64,000 nucleotides of DNA, from the NCBI RefSeq assembly GCF_017916325.1, contig NC_090150.1, positions 2,501 through 66,500 on the forward strand. Direction: 5' to 3'. A program made the position numbers and the translations under genes. Under the pieces are notes generated by a model. The model searched no databases. It worked only from the letters and a program-made list of their open reading frames with translations, and was not told the DNA's origin. The number at the start of each line of letters is the position of its first letter. The first letter of the stretch is position 1. Below are positions 50,691 to 60,066 of this stretch, piece by piece. The DNA is from Leishmania martiniquensis (lineage: Eukaryota > Euglenozoa > Kinetoplastea > Trypanosomatida > Trypanosomatidae).

Positions 50691-52727
50691 TGAAACCCCA
50701 GAAGCAATGCAAGCCATAAAAGTGATGACAACGAAGAAAATGAATGATCATACAAAATAATAAAATGAGAATGGCGAAGACGGAGAGAGGGGGAGAGAGA
50801 AAAGAAGCAGAAACGAACAATAATGAAAAGCAACGCAAAACGAGAAGAGCGCCAAACACGTGAGAGAGACGAAAAGGGAGAGAGGAGGGCTCCAGCAAGA
50901 AAAGGAAAGGGGAAGAAAAAAAAGAGGCACGAAATCGGAAGAAAGAAAGCGAGACAACAACAAGAGCGAACAAAAAAAGAGAGGAAATCGTTAGCAAAAA
51001 GGCAAAGGGAAAGGGGAGAGGGGCAGAAGCGAAGCGTTAAGGGAGAAAAAAATGAAGAAGGAAAGAGGGGAGAGAGGGAGAGGAAGACGTAAGAGAGGGA
51101 AGTCGCATCATGGATGCTGTACAACCCATACGAATTTATAAAAGGGGGGAGGCCCCCTACCCTCGTTCTCTGTATCCTTGTCGGTGTGTGTGTGAGAGAG
51201 AGAGAGCGAGGGGGTCGTCCTTGGAGACAAGGGAAGGCAAGAAGATGACAGAACGGGTCTGGCTGACTTTCTGCATGTGTGAGTGTGTGTGTGTGTTGGT
51301 GCGCCCCCATCGACTGCTTCGCTGGAAGGGGACAAAAGCAGCAGGTGAGCCGGGAGAAAAAGATGAAGGCAGATGCTCCTCAGACGCCATACCGTAGCCA
51401 AGTCGGCGCACTGTGCCTTCACACTCATACACACACGACGAGGTAACGCGAAGCACAGAAAAAAAGCAGGTGAGGACAGCTTTTTACTTATGTGGTCTTG
51501 CCCCTGCACGGCTAAAAATGGCAAGAGAGAGCTGCCAGCAACTCGACACCCCACGCGACAACTAAACGCGAACGCGCCACTGCATCAACTGAATTCCTCA
51601 GCCACTCTAGGAACGAGGACGAAGAAACGCCCAAGCAGGATTCGAGCATCGCGTGCTAAGAAAGGGATGGAAGCGGTCACACGCCGCGCACACACACGCG
51701 AGTGACATCGAACCGCCCGCTGCCCTTTCGCTGTGTCAAAGCTCACTGCGCCTCTTCTTGGCGGACCCCCATTCCTCGTCTTCTAACGCACGCGACTGGT
51801 GATCCGAGTGCACATAAGAGCACGATATCGATCACGTTGGTCAGGGCGCTTCTCCAAGAAGACGCGTACGCTCATGGGGGTGCCGTAACGAGAAGACGAG
51901 AGCCGACAGCGTGCACCAGATGCGGAGCCACGCCACTCATCCATCCTCCATAAAGACAGGCAGAGCCTTTTTACGAGGGAGGACACATGTCGATGGCAAC
52001 GTGTACTTGAGTGCCTGTAGCTGTAGCTTTGCCTCCGCCTCTTCCACGAAAGTGGGGGAAGGGGGCTCCCGTTGCGCTTCTTTACCGCTCCATAGCGACG
52101 CCCTCCTCCAGCTCGTCGTTGGGGCCTCCCTATGTTCATCTGCCACACTCTCCCGCTCACTCGCTCACTGCTTGAATCATCGGCAGCAATGCCTCTGCGT
52201 CTGCACCACATCTTCGCCAGTCTTATCCCTTGTACCTCTCTTACATCTGCTTTACATCGTATGAGCAAAAATATGACTGTACGCGCGTGCCTCGATACGG
52301 GAGGGAGAAGAGGGAGGCAGTGTCAAGACGAGCAACCCATTGAAGAGTCGCGAGAGAGGTGGGCATCGATGGCGGAAGAAGGGAGAGAAGACACACAGAA
52401 CATCACAGAGGATGTGGAAAAACAATGAATCCTTGGGGAGGGGGGGGGAAGAAGATGGAGAGAGAGGCTACCTCGCGAAGCTGGCCGCACTTCGCACCCT
52501 CTCACAAGGACACAAAGACAAACGCCAACGCACATACACAGAGAGACAGGGAGAGAGGCCTCCTCACAGGTAAACGCGGATGCACGATAAGACAAAGGAG
52601 CTGTCAGCTTTTATCTTTTACTGCCTCGGCATGTCCTGCGACATACCGCACGGCCCGTGGTGCTGGGCCGCTCTCCCCTGCCCGCCCAACGAGGACGCAG
52701 CATGCGGAAGACGGCTGTAGTCCGCCG

Positions 52728-53360
52728 TCACACGCACTGCGCGGTGCGACCGGTCATGCCATATGGGTTGTGGCGATACTTGGATGGCTGGCCCTGGCTG
52801 CACGTAGCCGAGAAACGGCAGTCACAGTACTGGTTGTCGTGCGCGTTGCTCGATGCGCAAGGGCCGGCGTCCGACGCCTCGTTGTTATGCATGCGGTGCA
52901 CCGGCTGTGCTGCCGGTAGCGTTGGGTAGCCATACTCAGTGTAGCCAGGGTCATGTTGCACCGCGCTGTACGGGGACTGGTACATCTCACTGCGCGTGTT
53001 GTGCTTCGGCAGGGAAACCATAACGGTGCGACGGCGCGGGCGCGCCATTGGCGACGACAGGGTCGCTGACGCCGACAGCCCCAGTGACTCGGACGTAAAG
53101 CTGCCGGTGATAGATTGGGCAGGCTGTGTGTGTGACCTAAGAGCGGCAACCTCCTTCTGCGCGAATAGGCCGTCCAGTCGCTGTAGCCCAGTGGCCTTGA
53201 GCAGCTCAACGTTCTTCGACTCGGTCTGCAGCTCGTGCTCACCGTGCGCAAAGGCGCAGCGACCAGCATACGGGCACTCCTCGCCCTTCACGAAGAACTG
53301 GCATAGGCTCGTCTTGTACTTGGACGGCTTGACCTCCGCGTGCTTGTTGGCCTTGGGCAT
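52728..53360 (-). CDS. CCCH zinc-finger RNA-binding protein, small (ZC3H12-like)
   Basis: A 210-aa protein from the ATG at 53360 (MPKANKHAEV). One CCCH finger near the N-terminus has KYKTSLC at 14-20, then C29, C35 and H39, giving CX8CX5CX3H. The KYKTSLC lead-in matches tristetraprolin-type fingers, which bind AU-rich RNA. The rest is polar and disordered, with Ser/Tyr/Pro-rich stretches and an RPRRRTV patch. The larger protein at 60067-62535 has the same finger with the same residue positions, so the two look like duplicates. T. brucei has adjacent ZC3H12 and ZC3H13 on chromosome 5; the match is by recalled synteny. A role in mRNA stability or translation is likely. Confidence 0.92.
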   Translation of the reverse strand: MPKANKHAEVKPSKYKTSLCQFFVKGEECPYAGRCAFAHGEHELQTESKNVELLKATGLQRLDGLFAQKEVAALRSHTQPAQSITGSFTSESLGLSASATLSSPMARPRRRTVMVSLPKHNTRSEMYQSPYSAVQHDPGYTEYGYPTLPAAQPVHRMHNNEASDAGPCASSNAHDNQYCDCRFSATCSQGQPSKYRHNPYGMTGRTAQCV

Positions 53361-56300
53361 CTTTTTTTTCTCCGGTGCGAAGAACGCACGATTTGGGGTG
53401 TATTTTTCTTTGTGTGTGTATGTGTGTGATGGAGAGAGTTCTCCGCAAACGTATCGAATGAGGGGGGAGGGGGAAGGGACTTTAGGGTGGCGCGTGTCAG
53501 TAAGTGCCGCCGAACGCACAAGAAGCAAAAAAGAGAAAAGAAGATGACTAAACGAGCAATGCCTTTTTCGAAGAGAAATGGATACAGAAAAGGAGAAGAG
53601 AGGCTGGAGTCCGTGCGCGGTGCGAGAGTGATGGCGAGAAGTAACTGGGGAAAGGGAAGAGGGAGGGAGGAGGGGAGGGGGGAGAGAGAAGTCGCGGTCA
53701 GGATGTTTATAAAGGGGGCGCGTGCGCGTGCGGGCTTCGCTCGCGCAGCTACCTGGGGACATGGAAAGATGAGCAAGGGTCGAGGTTGAGGCGCCGCCGA
53801 CGCCTCGAGGGTAAGAATAGCCCCAGCAGCAACGCGGCTAAAGGCTGGGGCGAGGGAGGCGAATGCAGCCACAAGCACATGTCTGTAGTCGTCACAAATG
53901 GCACCTCATCTTCGGTTCCGCCTTCTTCGCGCCTCTAGGAGTGGTCACGGACGCATCGACGGAATTCCAAGAGGAACTCCGTGCAAGGAGGGCACTTTCT
54001 CCCTCCGCTTGACCATTGCGTTTGAATGCGTCTTACCTTTTTTCTCATTTTTTTTTCGATCGCCGAGTTCAGGCCGTGTATATGTCGCAAGAGGCTCCTC
54101 TTATCGAGGAAGGGCGCCGTTCAATAGCAAGGGGGGGCACATGCACACGCACACGCACACGCACACACGCATAGAACCAGCCCATCTATGAACCTCTGCA
54201 TCACTCGTGCACGCCGACGCGCTTTTGTTTTTTTTCTTGCTGGAAAACGAAGCGCCAGCTGAGCGTATACGAGTAGCGAACAAAAAATGCCTGCAAGCGC
54301 CCGTGCACTTGCGGGATTGGCGTGCGAAGGCAGAGACGTTGCGTTTATTTTTCCATGCTGGCGCGTGTCGATGTAGAATGATGCGTTACAGTCTGACCTG
54401 CAAACAAGATGAGGAGGTCGTTGGGTAGCCGAGGCTCCACCAGGGTCGCACTCTCTCCTCTTTCTCCGCTTTAGCAGATGCCACCGACGCTGCTCCACTG
54501 TCTCTTGATTCACGCGTGCCGTCCAACTAAAACCGTCAACGCTCACGCTCCTCGTCTCATCGCCGTACCTCGAAGGGGGCACGCACATAGTGTGGGGATG
54601 CGTCTAAGCCTCGTGAAGATAAAAGAGCAGCCAGACCACCCGGAGGGCTGCGCGGACGCCCTCTGTCGAAGGAGAGGACTCGAAAAAGAACCCGAAAAGA
54701 GTGGGGAGGGGGGAGGCGCGGGAGCGGAAGAGAGCACCCATCACAGTACCACAAAGGACCGCAAGAGAATTGGTATACAGGCGGGCGCCCAGACACACAT
54801 ACAGGCACGGGCGCGCGTGCGCCACCTTCGGTAGGGTCAACGAAAGTGAAGAAAAGGTACAACGGATGGGTGCCTGGCGATGTCCAGGGCGGTCCGGGTA
54901 GCACATGAGAGAGCGCCAAAAGGAAAATGGGTTCTGAGCACCATTGGCGGCGTTCTTTCTCAGTACTGCACAGCACATCCGTGTGCGCCTCATGCACCGG
55001 CACAAGCAGAAAAAGATGAAACGGTGGTGGCCCCAAAAGCCCTCGTCTCTTTCTACCTCCTTCCCGAGTTGAAAAAGGGCGGCAGCGCCTCCAGACAAAG
55101 CGCACACGCGTGCGTCCGTGGGCCACTGAGCTCGCTGCTTCTCTGCTTCCTGTACACATTCGGCAGGGCAGCCGCGCACAGCGAAAAGAAAAAATGCGCA
55201 GTCGATCAGCGGAAGGGAAATCGAAGGAAACGATACAAACGAGACCCGAAAGCGGGCCAACGTCGAGTTTGCGAGCGACAACGCGTACGCGTTAGGCGAA
55301 ACGGGCAAAACGAAGAGGCCTTTAAGCCAACACATTAAAAAAAAAGAAAACAGAGAGAGAAAGAGGAGAGGAGCCCAGCGAACACACAAGTGAAAAGAGG
55401 AACAGAGCCGCACAGAAAAAAAGAGGAGGAGACGGAGGGGGGCGCACGCGCGTAGACACACGCACACAGCTGCAGAGGAACAAAGGCGAAAAAGAGTCTG
55501 TCTGTCTTTCTGTCTCTGTGTCGGCGTCTGTCTCTCTCTGTGTGTGTATGCGTGTACCTGGGCGGCTTGATGGCTCCGTGATGTTGCTCACAGTGTTCCC
55601 TCCCCTTCGTTCGCATGCGACAAAGAGATGGAAAAGCGGTGGGAGCAGCAGTGCGACGTCTTACGTCTTCGCGCTTGGAAATGGCCCACTCCCAGAGAGA
55701 GGGAGGAGAGAAAGAAAAAAAAGAAAAAGACTGATGATAGTGGGGCGGCGAGGTGCGGAGAGAGGAAGGCTGCGCTTTCATGTCCTCGCCGTCCTCTCCC
55801 GCGCGACTCCGTTCTTCTCACCGTCGCTCACCAACCACTCCGTTTCCACGCTGCGTGAAGCGCGGCGGAAAGAGGGTATGCCGAGCAACAGCGCAAGCAG
55901 CGTGCGCACACGAAAACGCAGCCGCCCATCCATCTGCGCTGATGTACAGCCGCAATTACGTGCCACCTAACGAGAAGAGAAATGAGGGAGGGGGTAGACG
56001 ACGGATGCGAGAGCGCACACATCAAGAGGAGCTCTCAGTTATCTGAGAGATCCCTTAACCAGCCCGCCATGCCAACCCGTATCGGCGCAGTCCTTTAGAG
56101 AGTTCAGCCCATAAGGAGAGGGGAGAGGGAAAACAAAAAAATGCGAGCGATGAGTGCGGCCGAGGACGCCCTCTATGGCAAGCACGCACGTGCCTTCGTG
56201 TCTGTAAGTTAGTTGGCCTGTCTTTTAGTTCAATGACACAGGGCAGGCGAGAAGATGCATCCGATGCACAGCGCTTCCGGTCGGTTCCCTGGTACGCGCC

Positions 56301-57762
56301 TCTGGGGAGAAGGGAGACGGGTTGAAAGACAGCGTGAACATATATATATATTTTTTTCAGGTGTGTCGCAGTCCGGCGTACATTCCCACCACGGGATACG
56401 CATGCGCGATAGATTCGGAGATGAAGACAGCATTACTGCTGCGTCGACACACGCGCACGCACCCAGGTGTACGCGCTCTCTGGAGCTCTAGTCGGGTTCG
56501 CCAGCCCTCCGCCGTGCTAAGGTGTTGATGCGCACCTCTAACCTTCTATGATGATGTCTGAGTGTGCACAGAAGCGCGAGAGCCTCCACCCATATTCCCA
56601 GTTGGTTTACGCACGGCCCTCGTTCGCTGATGACGCCGGTAGAGAAGGAACGGGGGGAGAGAAGGAGGTGGCGTCTGAGTGCGGTGGAAGCGGACGCCGT
56701 GAGCCCGCACAGAGAGAAAGGGCCTCCCCCCTCTCATATACTTTCGCACACATGGGCATGCCCAACCAAGAACACGCATACATGCGCATGCACGCAGGTA
56801 GAGGTACAAGACGGGTAAACCTGAAAGGTTTGCTTTTCATCTATTGGAGGCCGCATCGTTGGAAGAGAACGTAGTCTGTGCGCATGCGTGTGTGCGCGCG
56901 GACGTAGGCGTTCAAGTGACCTATTCGAACCCCTTGCGGCACCTTCCCCCTGCGCCACCACGTGGGAAGCGAGCGCCAGCTGACTAGAGGTCTCGACCAC
57001 CGCATCCACTACTGGTGCCTCTCTGTCTCTCGCTGCCCCTCTACCCTCACCTTTCTCCTCCCCCTCCCCATCCATCTGCGCACACACACACAGTATGCTG
57101 AGATGCACACCGCACGGGACACAGAAGAAAAGGGGAAAGAATATAACGAAAAAAAAGACGAGCAGGCACTAACGTACACACGCGTCTGCTTGAGTTCGTT
57201 TGCGTATCTTCGCTGGCCTTCCCACCATCCTAGTCCTCTCGGCGACGCTCGCCCTCACATAGTTGATGCACACGCTTGTGGCGGTAAGGCCGATTACGCC
57301 AAAGGGGTGGGGATGGGGCACACCTCAGTCACGCACATACACAGGCGGATGCGCTGCATCTCGCACACGCTCCCGAGGCCGGCACAGGGGGCACACACGC
57401 ACACTTCATTCGCTGGCGCACGTTACCGGCGCACAGCAATTCCTTTTTGTTTTTCCCCCTGGCCGTGTTGAGGGTGCCGAGGAAAGCGATAGAGAAAGGA
57501 ACTCTATCCGCCCACCCCCACCCCCATCCCCCGGCAGCTATTGCGTGCGCATCTGTATGTGCCCGTATACACACACACACACCTCCCCTTTGTCTGCCCA
57601 CTGCGGTATCTCAAAGAGAGGGGCATCGCGTTACTTGATGATGATGGCACGCTGCTGTGCTGCTCGACAATATCCTGTTGTCGTCGTTGTGCCCGTGGAC
57701 ATCGTCGTCAGCAACATCACCGGCACGGGTGCCCCGAGCGGAGTTGTCCTTGCGGTGGAATG
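53361..57762. other. Gene-free spacer, 4.4 kb
   Basis: Between the 131-aa gene and the small CCCH gene. ORFs up to 287 codons on the minus strand are Phe/Leu/Ser/Cys-rich readings of pyrimidine-rich UTR. The stretch also carries CA/TG repeats. No supported gene. Confidence 0.55.
53441..53485 (-). promoter_or_regulatory. Predicted trans-splice acceptor for the small CCCH gene
   Basis: On the sense strand a pyrimidine tract (complement of 53461-53480) is followed by an AG at about 53442-53441, about 80 nt before the ATG at 53360. Pattern-based prediction only. Confidence 0.35.
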
Positions 57763-58158
57763 CTAGTGCGGGGTGGTGAGAGCACCCAACTCTGGCCTGC
57801 TGGTCGTCAGGCTACGATCCAGCCGCGGCAGAGCCGCAGAAAGATTGCATACCAACAGGGGAGGCAGAAAGAGATCCCCGCACATGCAATGAGCATTTTC
57901 GAGGCAATAGCACTGGCGCAGGTGGTCGGCGACGGTGTTCGACGATGCGAGGCGCAGCCCGAGCTGAATGTTAGACCCCACCAATTCCGCCTCACTCTTC
58001 CTCGATGCGGTGGAGGACATGTGCCGCTGCTCTGTGTTGCTGCCTTCTGTGGAGGACACTCCGTCCAAGAACTCCATGAATGAGGGCAACTTCAGGGTCG
58101 CGTCGAAGGGGTCCTCGAAGTCCTCATCGGTAATGAAGTGGCCCGTTTCGAACCCCAT
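57763..58158 (-). CDS. Hypothetical protein, 131 aa
   Basis: Not recognised. Read from the ATG at 58158 (MGFETGHFITDEDFEDPFDA); the frame is open upstream only through Ser-rich low complexity. The N-terminal 30 residues are acidic and aromatic. A Ser/Thr-rich middle follows, then a segment with four Cys (CYCLENAHCMC) and a hydrophobic stretch (PPLLVCNLSAALP). Amino-acid usage looks coding rather than UTR-like. It lies between the two related CCCH genes in the same orientation. It could be a small conserved protein or, less likely, a fortuitous frame. Confidence 0.55.
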   Translation of the reverse strand: MGFETGHFITDEDFEDPFDATLKLPSFMEFLDGVSSTEGSNTEQRHMSSTASRKSEAELVGSNIQLGLRLASSNTVADHLRQCYCLENAHCMCGDLFLPPLLVCNLSAALPRLDRSLTTSRPELGALTTPH

Positions 58159-60066
58159 CTCAGCAGTGCAGAGAAAGAGAGGGAGGAAAGAGGCGTAGAG
58201 AGCGTGCGGTATGGACAAGCGCAAAGAGGCTGAAGAGGACGAGGAGACAGAGAAAGAGTTGGCAACGCGCACAACGTCGTTTCGCAGCGATGGTGTGCCG
58301 TACACACGAGGGAAAGGGGGGTTAAGGTGAAAATTATGGAGACAACGAAGAACAGAGGTTAGGAGGAGGAGGAGAGGGGCTCAGTGATTTTAGGAGGAGG
58401 AAAGAGCTCAGAGGGACGTGGGGGGAGGAGGGGGGATAGGGATAGAAGAGAGAGAGAGAGGCGAGGAAAAGCTGACAAGAGGGAGGGGGGTTTAAATAGA
58501 ACAAAGTGGAAGACGGAAAGCGAAGAGGCCACGAAGCGGTGAGAAAGAGCCGTTCAGAAAGGTGATTACGCCGCGGAAGTGGATCGCGATGCGTTTTCGT
58601 TTCTTTTGTGTCGAAGGCGCTTAAGGATCCCTCTCTGTGTCTGTGTATCCGGTTGCCGCCACTCTGCAGAGGCGCTTTCCCTCGCTTGTTTGCGCGTGCT
58701 TGCTGATGCGGTCAGACAGAAGGTGAGGGGAGGGACTTCGAGCTCTCGCCCCTTTCTGTGTCGGTATGCCCTGTCGAAAGAGAGGGACAGAAGGTGCTAC
58801 TGGCGAGGCGAGGAGAGTGAAGTGCGTGTGCGTCGAGTCCGATCGGTGTAGAAGTGGGGGGGGGGGCAGATGTCTGCGTGTGCACGTGCACTCATGTATG
58901 CTTTCCAGTTTGTGAGCATCGTTGAGGGCGAGAGGAGAGGAGCAGAGAGACGGGGAGGGCGCGTGTGACAATGGTAAAAACAGGGGAAAAAGAGAGCGTT
59001 GCGCGAGGCGCCGGCGCCCCTCTTCGACTGCGCTGGAGACGGCACTTTTCGTGCCTGCCTCTGCAGCTGTGTGAGTGTGAACCGTTTCTTCCGCCCCTCA
59101 AAGCTATGCGTTGGCTCATCCTCCACTTCTCTTTGGCGCACGCATGTGAAAGCATTCGCGTAGTCGAGAGAGGGAGGGGGGAGGGGGAGGGGGGTCGTGG
59201 AATGGATTCCCTTCTTTCATTGGTGACCATCACCACGGTCACCCTTCCGGTACCACTTTATATCACCATCCGCATCGATAGAGCGCGCCTAGGATAAGGC
59301 AGCCGTCGAATAAACCAAAATGAGTGGCAGCCTGAGGAGGGGAGAAAGCGGGGGAGGGGACAGGGCGCAGCGCACAGCGAAAGATGCAGAAAGCACGGCA
59401 GTATCGTCTTTTCCTTAGGCGCATCGGTGATGCAGACAGACAGACGGGGCAGAGGGAAAGGGAAAAGTTAGAGAGGGGTGCGAGCCCACACGCGTCAACA
59501 CAAGGGCACAAAAGGGGGTGGGAAGAGAGGTAGGAAGGGAGCAGATACACACACGCGTGTCGACAACAGCCTCTGCAAGTTAGGCAAGCGTCTGGACTTG
59601 GACGAAAGTGCCAGAGCCGAGCACAGGTAGCAAGACAGATACGTAGAAGGAGATCAGACACGCAGTTCCCTATGACCAACCAGTGTTCTGCCTCTGACCA
59701 CCCTCTACCTCCCCCACCTCGCTCGCGTCGCGATACACCAGCCACGAGAAGCTTTCAGCAGACTTACAGTCGCGCCCCTCCCCTCCGCGCCTCCAGCGTT
59801 CTCCGAGAACACGAAGAGGGCCCGCGAAAGCACGGGTACGAGCTACCCAGCGTCCCCCGCTAGCGTTTCCACCAGCTCCGTTGATGGCGTTCACGCCTCC
59901 GCCATTGAACACGCCCGAAACGCAACGGATACGCCGGCGGGCCACGCGCCGCTTCTCGCTTGGCTCTATCGGGTTTCTACCCATATCCATCTCGGGCGGT
60001 CGCAGCGATGAAAGTGGGGTGCTGCCCACACACCCACACCCATGTAAACGTGCACATGTACACGCC
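58159..60066. other. Intergenic spacer, 1.9 kb, with G-run at 59172-59194
   Basis: Between the large CCCH gene and the 131-aa gene. It contains purine-rich + strand runs around 58340-58490, a G-quadruplex-type run at 59172-59194 and no supported gene. It should carry the 3' UTR of the large CCCH mRNA. Confidence 0.55.
59172..59194 (+). repeat. G-quadruplex-type G-run
   Basis: Runs of 3, 6, 5 and 6 G separated by single A bases, in the presumed 3' region of the large CCCH gene. Confidence 0.85.

Larger units (their letters stand above)
42971..52727. other. Very long gene-free region (9.8 kb)
   Basis: No ORF has a recognised domain; those above 150 codons are low complexity. It includes a decayed retroposon (about 46540-47025), G-quadruplex-type runs (46190-46211, 50672-50690), CA/TG repeats and a T-rich island on the + strand (44041-44195). 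A roughly 470-bp nearly pure purine tract lies at 50640-51105. The purine tract ends next to a possible 102-codon ORF. Much may be a very long 3' UTR of the small CCCH gene; one or more unannotated short transcripts are possible. Confidence 0.6.

Noticed and set aside
56339..56358. (TA)n-T7-CAG resembling a splice acceptor on the + strand
   Set aside because: It is on the strand opposite to all genes and followed by no plausible ORF; likely chance.
56925..56940. TTCGAACCC resembling a tRNA B-box, and similar scattered GTTCGA sites
   Set aside because: No A-box at the right distance and no cloverleaf can be formed around them.
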